From Mesorhizobium sp. M00.F.Ca.ET.216.01.1.1 (GTDB lineage: Bacteria > Pseudomonadota > Alphaproteobacteria > Rhizobiales > Rhizobiaceae): a DNA stretch of 64,000 bases. The stretch is taken from contig NZ_SADR02000011.1 in assembly GCF_004010325.2 (NCBI RefSeq), positions 121,222-185,221 on the forward strand, given 5' to 3'. The position numbers and the translations under genes are program-made. The notes under the pieces are model-generated. The model was given only the letters and a program-made list of their open reading frames with translations. It was not told where the DNA came from and did not search any database. Shown piece by piece: positions 26,338-35,097 of this stretch; the stretch's first letter is position 1, and each line of letters opens with the position of its first letter.

Positions 26338-26407
26338 TTCCGCGATCCTTCACGAGCGGATTGTTCCACAGGCGAACCGAAGCGGGCGATCTCATCGCCC
26401 GCACCGG

Positions 26408-26443
26408 GTGATCTGACCGGCTCTTGGCGAGCCGTCAGATCAC
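26408..26443 (-). terminator. Hairpin overlapping the ornithine decarboxylase stop codon
   Basis: GTGATCTGA (26408-26416) pairs with TCAGATCAC (26435-26443), and GGCTC (26419-26423) with GAGCC (26429-26433). The stem contains the stop codon. No T run follows on the minus strand, so it may protect the 3' end rather than terminate. Confidence 0.5.
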
Positions 26444-27568
26444 GTAAGATCGGAGAGGCTCGAAGCCGTTGAAGGCGACCGAGGCGTAGGTCGTCGTATA
26501 GGCGCCGGTGCCCTCGATCAGCACCTCGTCGCCGATGGTCAGCGACAGAGGCAGCGGATACGGCGTCTTCTCGTACATCACGTCGGCCGAATCGCAGGTC
26601 GGCCCGGCGAGCACGCAGGGTGCGGTCTCGCTGCCGTCATGCCGGGTGACGATCGGGTAGCGGATCGCCTCGTCCATCGTCTCGGCGAGACCGCCGAACT
26701 TGCCGATGTCGAGGAAAACCCAGCGCACATTGTCGTTGTCGGCTTTCTTCGAGATCAGCACGACCTCGGACTTGATGACGCCGGCATTGCCGACCATGCC
26801 GCGGCCCGGCTCGATGATGGTCTCGGGCAGCGCGTTGCCGAAATGCTTGCGCAGCGCCGAGAAGATCGCCTGGCCATAGGCCTGCGCCACCGGCACGTCC
26901 CTGAGGTAACGGGTCGGGAAGCCGCCGCCCATATTGACCATCTTCAGGACGATGCCTTCCTCGGCCAGCGTGGCGAACACCTGCTTGGCATCGCCGAGCG
27001 CACGGTCCCAGGCCGTCAGGTCGGTCTGCTGCGAGCCGACATGGAACGACACGCCATAGGCGTCGAGGCCCAGCGCCCTGGCATGGCGCAGCACGTCGAC
27101 CGCCATCGCCGGCACGCAGCCGAACTTGCGCGACAGCGGCCATTCGGCGCCTTCGCCGTCAGTCAGAACGCGGCAGAACACGCGGGCGCCTGGCGCTGCG
27201 CGGGCGATCTTCTCGACCTCCTCGACGCAGTCCACGGCAAATAGCCGGATGCCAAGCTGGTAGGCGCGCTGAATGTCGCGCTCCTTCTTGATGGTGTTGC
27301 CGAAGGAGATGCGGTCCGCCGGCGCACCGGCGTCCATCGCCATCTCGACTTCGGCAACGGAAGCGGTGTCGAAGGACGAGCCCATCGCAGCAAGCAGGCG
27401 CAGGATTTCCGGCGCCGGGTTTGCTTTCACCGCATAGTAAATTTTCGAATCGGGGAGCGCCTTCTCGAAGGCGCGGAAATTGTCGCGCACGACATCGAGG
27501 TCGACGACCAGGCAGGGGCCGTTCGGGCGTCGGGTGGCGAGGAAGTCAAGGATGCGCTGGGTAGCCAT
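26435..27568 (-). CDS. Ornithine decarboxylase, fold type III (ODC/LDC)
   Basis: Makes putrescine from ornithine (some relatives also take lysine). 377 residues, alanine-racemase-type barrel. Lys48 in YYAVKANPAPE binds PLP; also seen are VSFHVGSQQTD, NMGGGFPTRY, EPGRGMVGNAG, and the active-site Cys325 in GPTCDSADV at the dimer interface. GGAGAG before ATG 27568 supports this start; an upstream in-frame extension to 27877 lies in the structured leader and is not used. Homospermidine synthase at 52830-54275 would consume the putrescine. Confidence 0.95.
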   Translation of the reverse strand: MATQRILDFLATRRPNGPCLVVDLDVVRDNFRAFEKALPDSKIYYAVKANPAPEILRLLAAMGSSFDTASVAEVEMAMDAGAPADRISFGNTIKKERDIQRAYQLGIRLFAVDCVEEVEKIARAAPGARVFCRVLTDGEGAEWPLSRKFGCVPAMAVDVLRHARALGLDAYGVSFHVGSQQTDLTAWDRALGDAKQVFATLAEEGIVLKMVNMGGGFPTRYLRDVPVAQAYGQAIFSALRKHFGNALPETIIEPGRGMVGNAGVIKSEVVLISKKADNDNVRWVFLDIGKFGGLAETMDEAIRYPIVTRHDGSETAPCVLAGPTCDSADVMYEKTPYPLPLSLTIGDEVLIEGTGAYTTTYASVAFNGFEPLRSYVI

Positions 27569-27935
27569 CGGGGTCTCTCCAATCACGCCTTTCGGCGTGC
27601 ACAAAGGCTGCGAGACGCAGGCCGTCGGCCTCGCGAACACGCGGTGGACAAAGGCGGGACGAAAATCCATGGAACCAGCCGGTGGAGACCCCGGACCCAT
27701 GAAGCGCCGTCTCGCGGCGATGAACCTTGGCCTTGCCCGGCTTCGGTTCGCTTTGTCTGCCTTGGCTTGGATGGGAGACCATCCGCACTGCCGGCAATGA
27801 AGGTGTGCCTCTTCAGTAACCCCGGTCTTTGGACAACCGGCAGAACACCAGAAAGGCCCGCACCGTCGTTGCTTCAAGGTGTCCTCGGTCTGGCGGTTGG
27901 CCGCTAAACCGACTGGAGGGGTTGGCTCCAGTTAC
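27569..27935 (-). ncRNA. Structured leader of the ornithine decarboxylase mRNA, speF-motif candidate
   Basis: The 500-base region upstream of the ODC gene has no credible gene. On the minus strand it carries stem CTGGAG/CTCCAG (27913-27931) far upstream and CACGCC-GAAA-GGCGTG just before the ribosome site (27585-27600). An RNA motif called speF is known upstream of alphaproteobacterial ODC genes, so position and structure fit. Boundaries are approximate. 27936-28075 presumably holds the promoters of ODC and of the divergent amidase. Confidence 0.45.
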
Positions 27936-28108
27936 CTTACCGATTGCCCTCACCATTCGAGGATCGGCGGACACCCACAGGCACGTGCGACTTTGGGCAA
28001 GCGCGATATAAGAGCGAAGGGTTTCACAATCAATAAAAATCGTATCGCAGGTTGTAAAATTTTTGGCACCGAACAATGCTGCTGCAGCTGTATCCGGATA
28101 TCGAACGA

Positions 28109-29308
28109 ATGACAGGCACTCGCGGCCCGCTGAACGCTTTTCTCGACGTTGACCAGATCGCCGTTGCCAACGTGCAATCCGGCCCGCTTGCCGGCTTGCG
28201 GCTGGCCGTCAAGGACATCTATGACATGGCCGGCTACCGCACCGGCTGCGGCAATCCGCAAAGATATCGGGAGACTTCGCCTGCCTCGGCAACCGCGCGG
28301 GCCATCCAGGCGCTGCTTGATTCGGGCGCGCGCTTCGTCGGCAAGACGCAGACCGACGAGCTGGCCTTTTCCCTGATGGGTCTGAACGCGCATTTCCCGT
28401 CGCCGGTCAATCCGGCAGCACCGGGCCGCGTCACCGGCGGCTCGTCCTCCGGCTCCGCTGCCGCGGTCGCCGGCGGATTTGCCGACATCGCCATCGGTTC
28501 CGACACCGGCGGCTCGATCCGCGCCCCGGCAAGTTTCTGCGGCCTGATCGGCCTCAGGACCACGCATGGCCGCATCTCGCTCGACGGCACCATGCCGCTG
28601 GCTCCTTCCCTGGACACGTTCGGATGGTTTGCCAGGGATATGGTCATCTATGACAAGGTCGGCGCCGTGCTTCTCGGCGACGATTTGCACCGCCACGAAT
28701 TGCAGCGTCCGCTTGCGCTCGACGTGCTGGACGCGCTCGTGCTCGGCCCGAAGGAGGCCGATGAATATCGCGGCATGGTCCAGAATGTCGCTTCGGTGAT
28801 CGGCGCACCGCAGGCAGCAAGCCCGCTGTCGCATTCCATCGACGATCTCTACTGGTGCTTCCGCAAACTGCAGGGCTATGAAGCCTGGCAAAGCCATGGC
28901 GCCTGGATCTCCGAGGGTGACCGGATGCTGGGACCCGGCGTCAAGGAGCGCTTCGAGCACGGCGCGACCATCGATGCGGCGACAGCACGATGCGAAGCCG
29001 AACGGCGCGACGCCTTCCGCCACGAACTCGCCGACCGTCTTGACGACGACGGCGTCATCGTGCTGCCGACCGTGCCGGGCGCCGCACCGCTGAAGGCCGC
29101 TTCGTTCGACGATCTGCAGATCTGGCGCGAACGAGCGCTGAGACTGCTATGCCTTTCCGGCCTGTCCGGCTTTCCGCAGATCACGTTGCCGCTGGGCCAG
29201 GTCGACGGCGCGCCCTTTGGCCTCTCGCTGCTGGGACCGAAAAACAGCGACCGGCAGCTGGTTGCGCTTGCTGCACGCATCTTGGCCAACCGTCAAAGGA
29301 GCGCATGA
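28109..29308 (+). CDS. Amidase (amidase-signature family)
   Basis: Hydrolyses an unidentified amide. 399 residues from ATG 28109 (an upstream ATG at 28076 adds 11). The catalytic Lys-Ser-Ser set is visible: Lys35 in RLAVKDIYD, Ser112 in TGGSSSGSAAAV, and nucleophile Ser136 in GSDTGGSIRAPASFCG. Neither start has a strong ribosome site. A LysR regulator gene starts one base after the stop, so the pair forms an operon and the regulator may sense the amidase substrate. Confidence 0.9.
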   Translation: MTGTRGPLNAFLDVDQIAVANVQSGPLAGLRLAVKDIYDMAGYRTGCGNPQRYRETSPASATARAIQALLDSGARFVGKTQTDELAFSLMGLNAHFPSPVNPAAPGRVTGGSSSGSAAAVAGGFADIAIGSDTGGSIRAPASFCGLIGLRTTHGRISLDGTMPLAPSLDTFGWFARDMVIYDKVGAVLLGDDLHRHELQRPLALDVLDALVLGPKEADEYRGMVQNVASVIGAPQAASPLSHSIDDLYWCFRKLQGYEAWQSHGAWISEGDRMLGPGVKERFEHGATIDAATARCEAERRDAFRHELADRLDDDGVIVLPTVPGAAPLKAASFDDLQIWRERALRLLCLSGLSGFPQITLPLGQVDGAPFGLSLLGPKNSDRQLVALAARILANRQRSA

Positions 29309-29309
29309 C

Positions 29310-30209
29310 ATGGACACGCTGACCCGCATGCGCGCCTTCATCGACGTGGTCGAGGCCGAGGGCTTTTCAGCCGCCGCGCGCAAGATCGGCCGCTCCAAGG
29401 CGCTGCTGTCGAAATATGTGCGCGAGCTGGAAGACGAGCTCGGCGCGCTGCTGCTCAACCGTACCACACGGCAGTTCTCGATGACGGAGGCGGGCCACAC
29501 CTATTATCGCCGCGCCTCGGAAATCGTGCGCGAGGTCGACAGCCTCGCCGATGCGGTGCGCGAATCCTCCGGCGACGTGCGCGGCAGGATCAAGCTTTCG
29601 GCGCCGCGCACCTTCGCCGACGCACCGATCGGCCAGTCGCTGATCGACTTCGCCAAGCAGCATCCCGACATCGTGCTCGACATCCATCTCGACGATCGCT
29701 TCGTCGATCTGGTCGAGGAAGGTTTCGATCTCGCTGTACGTATCTCGCGGCTGGAGAACTCCTCGCTGATCGCCAGGCGCCTGGCGCCGTTTTCGGTGCG
29801 GCTATGCGCGTCTCCCGAGCTGATCGCCAAGCACGGCATGCCAGTGCGGCCGCAGGACCTCGGCCGCGTGCCGTGCATCATCGACACCAACGGCCGCTGG
29901 ATGACCAACTGGCCGTTCAAAGGCGACAGCGGCGATACGGTGAGCGTTTCGGTGTCCGGTCCGATCGAGGTCAACAGCCCGATGGCAGCGCGGGCGGCCG
30001 CCGTGGCGGGTCTGGGATTTTCCATCCTGCCGGATTTCATCGCCGCACCCGACATCGAAAACGGCCGGCTGGTGACTGCGCTCGATGACCGCATCCTGTC
30101 GGGCGGCGGCATCTTCGCCGTCTACCCGCACCGGCGCTATCTGCCGGCGAAGGTTCGCGTCTTCGTCGACTTCCTGGTGCAGTGGTTCAAGACGCTTGAA
30201 TCCGCGTAA
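29310..30209 (+). CDS. LysR-family transcriptional regulator
   Basis: 299 residues: winged HTH at about 1-60 (RMRAFIDVVEAEGFSAAARK, SKALLSKYVRELEDELGALL), then a substrate-binding domain (about 88-295). AAAGGA lies nine bases before ATG 29310; the open frame extends upstream into the amidase and is not used. It belongs to the CrgA-like branch judging by FDLAVRISRLENSSLIARRL and RRYLPAKVRVFVDFL. It is unusual in being codirectional with, rather than divergent from, its neighbour. Confidence 0.92.
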   Translation: MDTLTRMRAFIDVVEAEGFSAAARKIGRSKALLSKYVRELEDELGALLLNRTTRQFSMTEAGHTYYRRASEIVREVDSLADAVRESSGDVRGRIKLSAPRTFADAPIGQSLIDFAKQHPDIVLDIHLDDRFVDLVEEGFDLAVRISRLENSSLIARRLAPFSVRLCASPELIAKHGMPVRPQDLGRVPCIIDTNGRWMTNWPFKGDSGDTVSVSVSGPIEVNSPMAARAAAVAGLGFSILPDFIAAPDIENGRLVTALDDRILSGGGIFAVYPHRRYLPAKVRVFVDFLVQWFKTLESA

Positions 30210-30296
30210 TGCGTTTCAGCCCTGCTGCGGTCCCATTTTCGCCCCCTTTCTGGTAACTCTCGACATTCACCGAAGTCGATGGATTCGCGACCGAGA

Positions 30297-30965
30297 ATGC
30301 ACCCAAAACGGCTAGCAACGATGATGGCTTCTGCCATGGCGACAACATTTGCGGCAGTCGAACCCGCGGAGGTGCATCCCCATGTCTTCGCCGAAGCCCG
30401 CCTTGACGTGATCCTCAGCCCGGATCACCAAACCGTGAAGACGCTGCGCCATCTCTGGCGCTTCGACGACCTGTTCTCCAGTACGGTGATGATGGAGTTC
30501 GATAAGAATTCCGACCTCAAGCTCGACGACAAGGAGCTGAAGGAAGTCGCCGACACGGTCCATGCCTCGCTGGCGGAGTTCAACTATTTCCAGCTCGTCA
30601 CCGTCGACGGCAAGGACGTGCCGATGACGCCGCCCCCGCATCTGATGGCCAACTTCGACAACGACCAGCTCATCATCCTGTTCGAGTCCGAGCCAAAGCA
30701 GCCGATCAAGCTGGCCGGCAAGATCGATATCGGCGTCTACGATCCGACCTTCTACACAGCGATCGATTTCACCGAGGATGCCAATCTGCAGGTCGAGGGC
30801 CTGCCGTCGACATGCACGAGCAAGGTCATTCGTCCGGATCCGGACCAGGCGATCGCCGAGAACCAGAAGACCCTGACGCAAGCCTTCTTCAACGATCCGA
30901 CAGGCACCGACATGAGCAAAATCTTCGCCACCAAGCTTGAACTGACCTGTCAACCAGAAGGATAG
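30297..30965 (+). CDS. DUF1007 periplasmic protein
   Basis: 222 residues with a signal-peptide-like start (HPKRLATMMASAMATTFAA) and the family opening HPHVFAEARLDVIL. It also has a possible EF-hand-like acidic run (FDKNSDLKLDDKELKE). DUF1007 proteins usually sit next to NicO-type nickel/cobalt exporters, as here, and may help handle the metal in the periplasm. ATG 30279 is an alternative start. It lies five bases before the exporter gene. Confidence 0.82.
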   Translation: MHPKRLATMMASAMATTFAAVEPAEVHPHVFAEARLDVILSPDHQTVKTLRHLWRFDDLFSSTVMMEFDKNSDLKLDDKELKEVADTVHASLAEFNYFQLVTVDGKDVPMTPPPHLMANFDNDQLIILFESEPKQPIKLAGKIDIGVYDPTFYTAIDFTEDANLQVEGLPSTCTSKVIRPDPDQAIAENQKTLTQAFFNDPTGTDMSKIFATKLELTCQPEG

Positions 30966-30970
30966 ATCCG

Positions 30971-32104
30971 GTGACGAAACCGTCCCTGCGTTTGGCATTA
31001 GGCCTTGTCGTCCTCACCCTTATAACGTCGCATTTCCTCGGCTCCGCTCACGCCCAGAGCTCGCTCGGCATCGGCACCAACGACGGAATGGCCCCCACCG
31101 CCAACGGCCCGTTCGCCCACATTCTGATGTGGATCAATCTGCGCCAGCAGGAATTCTACCACGCGCTTGCCGGCACCATGAAGGCGATGCGCCAGGACGG
31201 CAGCAAGTTGTGGCTGCTCATCGGCCTGTCCTTCGCCTACGGCATTTTCCACGCCGCCGGCCCCGGTCACGGCAAGGCGGTGATCTCGTCCTACATGGTG
31301 GCCAACGAAGTGGCGCTGCGGCGCGGCATCATGCTGTCCTTCGTTTCGGCGCTGCTGCAGGCGCTGACGGCGATCGTGGTCATGGTGTTCGCCTATTTCG
31401 TCCTGCGCGGCACCGCTGTTTCGATGACCGATGCGGCATGGTTCCTCGAAATCATGAGCTATGTCTTCGTCACGCTGTTCGGCGCCTGGCTTTTGTGGCG
31501 CAAGGCCGGCTCCGCCATCCTTCGCCTGTTCGGCGCGAGCCCTGCCTTCAGCCTCTCGGCCGCCCATGCCGGTCATTCGCATGCCGGCCACTCGCATTCG
31601 GCGCATTCCCATGCGCTTTACGCGCACGACGATCACAACCATGCGGCACATGACCATTCCCACGCACATGACCACCATGACCATGGCGCGCACGATCATC
31701 ACCACCACGACCATGCCGCGGGCGAGGTCTGCGAAACTTGCGGGCATTCGCATGCGCCCGACCCGAAGCTGCTTTCCGGCGACCGTTTCGACTGGCGCAC
31801 GGCCTGGTCGGCGGTGGCTGCAGTCGGCATTCGCCCCTGCTCGGGCGCGCTGATCGTTCTCAGCTTTGCCTTGCTCAACGGGCTGTGGACCGGCGGCATC
31901 CTGTCGGTGCTGACCATGGCGCTCGGCACCGCGATCACGGTCTCGGCCCTGGCGACGCTTGCGGTGACCGCCAAGAACTGGGCAGTGTATTTCGCCGGCG
32001 ATGGCCGCATGGGCAACCGCATCCACTCGATCGTCGAGATCGGCGGCGCGGCCTTCGTCTTCCTGTTCGGACTGCTGTTGCTGTCGGCGAGTCTGACAGT
32101 TTAG
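30971..32104 (+). CDS. NicO-family nickel/cobalt exporter with His-rich loop
   Basis: 377 residues, about six membrane helices. Conserved are FAYGIFHAAGPGHGKAVISS and, after the loop, VGIRPCSGALIVLSFALLNG, both marks of the NicO/RcnA family. A cytoplasmic loop (about residues 198-262) contains some 25 histidines in HSH/HDH patterns and CETCGHSH, a likely metal-binding site. The start is GTG 30971, five bases after the DUF1007 stop. The stop overlaps that of the converging denD gene. Confidence 0.9.
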   Translation: MTKPSLRLALGLVVLTLITSHFLGSAHAQSSLGIGTNDGMAPTANGPFAHILMWINLRQQEFYHALAGTMKAMRQDGSKLWLLIGLSFAYGIFHAAGPGHGKAVISSYMVANEVALRRGIMLSFVSALLQALTAIVVMVFAYFVLRGTAVSMTDAAWFLEIMSYVFVTLFGAWLLWRKAGSAILRLFGASPAFSLSAAHAGHSHAGHSHSAHSHALYAHDDHNHAAHDHSHAHDHHDHGAHDHHHHDHAAGEVCETCGHSHAPDPKLLSGDRFDWRTAWSAVAAVGIRPCSGALIVLSFALLNGLWTGGILSVLTMALGTAITVSALATLAVTAKNWAVYFAGDGRMGNRIHSIVEIGGAAFVFLFGLLLLSASLTV

Positions 32105-33063
32105 GCCAGCTCGTCCTCGATATGGGCGCGGATGATTTCGTCGAAACTCGTTTCGGCTGAAAAGCCAAGCTCCCTTGAGCGCCGCGCCTCGAACCTGGTC
32201 GGCCAGTCTTTGACGATCGCCCAGATCGTTTCGTCGGGCTGCTCGCGGATCAGCTTCACCGGCTCAGGACCGGCGACACGCTCCAGCGCCTCGATCTGCT
32301 CGCCGACGGTGACGGCAACGCCGGGCATCGTCAGATTGCGGCGTGGCCCGACGGCAGCGCCGTCGATCTCAGCCGCATGGATCAGGAAATTCACCGCCGA
32401 GCGCGGGCTGGCATGGGTGTGCACCACCGAACGCGGCACCGGCAGGATAGCTTCCTCACCCTTCAACGGTTCGCGGATGATGCCGGAGAAGAAGCCCGAG
32501 GCTGCCTTGTTCGGCTTTCCGGGCCTGACGCAGATGGTCGGCAGCCTGATGCCGATGCCGTCGAAGAAGCCGCGCCGCGTATAGTCGGCAAGCAATGCTT
32601 CGCCCATCAGCTTCTGCGTGCCGTAGGAGGTCAGCGGCGTCGGATGGAATTCGTCAGGGATGACATCCGGGAACGGCGCGCCGAACACGGCGATCGACGA
32701 GGTGAAGACGACGCGCGGCGCAAAAGCGGCCAGCCGGATGGCATCGAACAGCGCGCGGGTGCCGTCGAGATTGACGCGGTAGCCGAGATCGAAATTGGCC
32801 TCCGCTTCGCCGGACACGACGCCGGCAAGGTGGAAGACCACATCGGGACGTGAAGCGACCAGGCCTGCCGTTGCGCTCGGCGCGGCGAGATCGCCGGTGT
32901 GGACAGTGACGCTGACGCCTTCCATGACCGGCGCCTGCGACGGCACGATATCGTGAAGGTCGAGCGCGGTGATCTTCCGGCCGCTGAGCGTTCCGTCCAT
33001 CGCCAGCCGGGCGATGAGCTTGCGGCCGACCATGCCGGCCGCGCCAGTGATCAGAATACGCAT
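32101..33063 (-). CDS. denD: NAD-dependent epimerase/dehydrogenase, probable D-erythronate dehydrogenase
   Basis: 320 residues, extended SDR fold. The nucleotide site is RILITGAAGMVGRKL; then FHLAGVVSGEAEANFDLGYR, catalytic Tyr/Lys in TSYGTQKLMGE, and RLPTICVRPGKPNKAASGFF. The last two stretches match the DenD group, which oxidises D-erythronate in four-carbon acid-sugar catabolism. Other den genes are not in the window, so the name rests on sequence pattern only. ATG 33063 directly follows the stop of a small membrane protein gene on the same strand. Confidence 0.8.
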   Translation of the reverse strand: MRILITGAAGMVGRKLIARLAMDGTLSGRKITALDLHDIVPSQAPVMEGVSVTVHTGDLAAPSATAGLVASRPDVVFHLAGVVSGEAEANFDLGYRVNLDGTRALFDAIRLAAFAPRVVFTSSIAVFGAPFPDVIPDEFHPTPLTSYGTQKLMGEALLADYTRRGFFDGIGIRLPTICVRPGKPNKAASGFFSGIIREPLKGEEAILPVPRSVVHTHASPRSAVNFLIHAAEIDGAAVGPRRNLTMPGVAVTVGEQIEALERVAGPEPVKLIREQPDETIWAIVKDWPTRFEARRSRELGFSAETSFDEIIRAHIEDELA

Positions 33064-33064
33064 A

Positions 33065-33271
33065 TCAATCACCCTTTCTTCGCTGGCTGCGGCCGCGCAG
33101 CCAGAACACGACGAAAATCGCCACCATGAAGACGGCAGCGACGACACCCGCGAGAACGGTCGAGATGTTGCCGACGGCCAGCATCACGGTCGGCAGATAA
33201 TAGGCGGCGATGCAGAACAGCAGCAGCACCCAGAGAGCGCCGATCGCTGCATTACGCGTGTCACGGTCCAT
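33065..33271 (-). CDS. Small two-helix membrane protein
   Basis: 68 residues with two membrane helices (AAIGALWVLLLFCIAAYYLP and VLAGVVAAVFMVAIFVVFWL) and a basic C-terminus (RGRSQRRKGD). The stop lies one base before the denD start, so the two are cotranscribed. No family is recognised. Positive-inside charge suggests the C-terminus is cytoplasmic. GTG 33274 is an alternative start. Confidence 0.65.
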   Translation of the reverse strand: MDRDTRNAAIGALWVLLLFCIAAYYLPTVMLAVGNISTVLAGVVAAVFMVAIFVVFWLRGRSQRRKGD

Positions 33272-33334
33272 CACGCATTCCCAATGCGACGGGCTTTCAT
33301 CAAGATTGCTGCAGATGCCATGGAATTCCCTGCG

Positions 33335-34315
33335 TCAGTGATAGTGGCCGTGATGTGGAGCCGAATGGTGCTCGTGATCGTGATCATGTTCGTCATGGCT
33401 GTCGGCGCACTGGCCGAATTCCGGTTCGACGGTGGTGTGACTGATGCCATGTTCGACGGCAAGCCGCTTCTTGATGGCGCTGACCGCCTTATGGGCATCA
33501 GTTCCTTCGTTGAGGCACGCATGCAATGTCGCCATGTTGCTTGAGCCGTCCATCGACCAGACATGCATGTGATGGACCTCGCGCACGCCCCTTACTGTCC
33601 CCTCGATGTCCTTGGCGATCAGGTCGCGATCAAGGCTGGCCGGCACGCCTTCGAGCAGGACATGGGCGGCTTCGCGCATTAGCGACCAGGCCGTCGACAG
33701 GATCAGCAGCGAGACAAGGACAGAGAGAATCGGATCGATAGGCGTCCAGCCCGTCGCCAGGATGACCAGCGCTGCCACGATGGCCGCCGCCGAGCCGAGC
33801 AGGTCGCCGAGCACGTGCAGGATGGCGCCGCGCATGTTCAGGCTGTCGCGGTCGCCGCCATGCAGCACGAAGAAGCAGCCGATGTTGACCAGCAGGCCGG
33901 TGATCGCCACGACCAGCATCGGCCCGCCGAGCACCGGCTCCGGCGCCAGCAGGCGCCCCCACGCCTCGTAGATGATCCACAGCGCAATGGCGAAAATGGC
34001 GATGCCGTTGGTATAGGCGACCAGCGTCTTGACCCGGCCGAAGCCGTAGGTGAGGCGGACGGTCGCCGGCCGGCCGCCGAGATGAAAGGCATACCAGGCA
34101 AGGCCGAGCGCGATCGAATCGGCGAGCATGTGGCCGGCATCGGCCAGCAGCGCCAACGACCCTGTGAGCAGGCCGCCAAGCGCTTCCGCGACCATGAAGC
34201 CGGCGGTCAGGCAGGCTGCGACCAGCACACGCTTCTTGTCGGTCGAGCCATGCACATGACCGGCGCTATGGCTGTGATCATGCCCTTGCGAACCATGGTC
34301 GTGGGTGTGCGCCAT
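33335..34315 (-). CDS. Cation diffusion facilitator, zinc exporter type
   Basis: 326 residues, six membrane helices. The transport-site pattern LADAGHMLADSIALGLAW (helix 2) and HVLGDLLGSAAAI (helix 5) give the HxxxD pairs typical of Zn-exporting ZitB/CzcD proteins. Both ends are His-rich (HTHDHGSQGHDHSHSAGHVH; HDEHDHDHEHHSAPHHGHYH). A C-terminal cytoplasmic domain spans about 215-300. GGAG sits before ATG 34315. With the nearby NicO exporter it makes a metal-efflux cluster. Confidence 0.93.
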   Translation of the reverse strand: MAHTHDHGSQGHDHSHSAGHVHGSTDKKRVLVAACLTAGFMVAEALGGLLTGSLALLADAGHMLADSIALGLAWYAFHLGGRPATVRLTYGFGRVKTLVAYTNGIAIFAIALWIIYEAWGRLLAPEPVLGGPMLVVAITGLLVNIGCFFVLHGGDRDSLNMRGAILHVLGDLLGSAAAIVAALVILATGWTPIDPILSVLVSLLILSTAWSLMREAAHVLLEGVPASLDRDLIAKDIEGTVRGVREVHHMHVWSMDGSSNMATLHACLNEGTDAHKAVSAIKKRLAVEHGISHTTVEPEFGQCADSHDEHDHDHEHHSAPHHGHYH

Positions 34316-34327
34316 CTGCGAACTCCG

Positions 34328-35014
34328 CTACGCACCGAACTCGGCGCGGAAATCCTCAAGCCGTCGCTTCTGCCGGCCGTCGCCATCGAAATTGGCCGGA
34401 TCGAGCCATGCCTCATAGGCTCTGCGCAGATCGGGCCATTCCTTGTCGATGATCGAATACCACGCGGTATCGCGGTTTTCGCCCTTGACCACAAGATGCT
34501 GGCGGAAAATGCCCTCGAACTTGAAGCCGAAACGCTCCGCCGCGCGCTTCGACGGCTCGTTGCGGTTGTTGCATTTCCATTCGTAGCGGCGGTAGCCAAG
34601 CTCGTCGAAGATATATTTCATGAACAGGAACTGTGCTTCCGTCGCCGCCGGCTTGCGCGAGATCAGCGGACCCCAATAGATATTGCCGATCTCGATGACG
34701 CCGTAGTTTGCATCGATGCGCATCAGCGTCTGGCGCCCGGCGACCTTGCCGCTGGCCTTGTCGATGACGGTGAAGAACAGCGGGTCTTGGCTGGCTTCCG
34801 CCTTGTCCAGCCATGGCTGGAAGGCGGCGCGGGTCTGCGGCGGGTAGTCGAAAAGCCAGGTGAAGCGGCCATCGACGTCAGGCACGGACGATGCCTCGAA
34901 CAGGCCGTCGCCGTGCTTTTCGGCGTCCAGCGGCTCAAGCCTGACATAGCGGCCCTCCAGCACCTTGCGTTCGGGCCGCGGGCGCGGTTGCCAATTCTCG
35001 AGATTTTCCGACAC
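34328..35014 (-). CDS. GNAT N-acetyltransferase, RimJ/RimL-like
   Basis: 228 residues. Family marks are LEGRYVRLEPLDAEKHGDGL at the start, EIGNIYWGPLISRKPAATEA (acetyl-CoA region), and YEWKCNNRNEPSKRAAERFG. It resembles the RimJ/RimL group that acetylates amino groups of proteins or small molecules; the substrate is unknown. GTG 35014 with GGAG six bases upstream is preferred over a longer frame reaching 35086. It is divergent from the aminotransferase gene at 35098. Confidence 0.87.
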   Translation of the reverse strand: MSENLENWQPRPRPERKVLEGRYVRLEPLDAEKHGDGLFEASSVPDVDGRFTWLFDYPPQTRAAFQPWLDKAEASQDPLFFTVIDKASGKVAGRQTLMRIDANYGVIEIGNIYWGPLISRKPAATEAQFLFMKYIFDELGYRRYEWKCNNRNEPSKRAAERFGFKFEGIFRQHLVVKGENRDTAWYSIIDKEWPDLRRAYEAWLDPANFDGDGRQKRRLEDFRAEFGA

Positions 35015-35097
35015 CCAAAGCTCCAATCCATTTGACTTTTGTGAAACGACGCTCACAAAAACGCACGCTCGGTGAAAGAACCACACGGACAGGAAAA

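Noticed and set aside
26435..27877. N-terminal extension of ornithine decarboxylase by about 100 residues
   Set aside because: It is Cys/Arg/Pro-rich and not family-like, and a good ribosome site precedes ATG 27568.
31561..31770. His-codon repeats in the NicO gene as a possible CRISPR or DNA repeat
   Set aside because: The repetition is only the His/Asp/Ala-rich protein loop; spacing and units are irregular.
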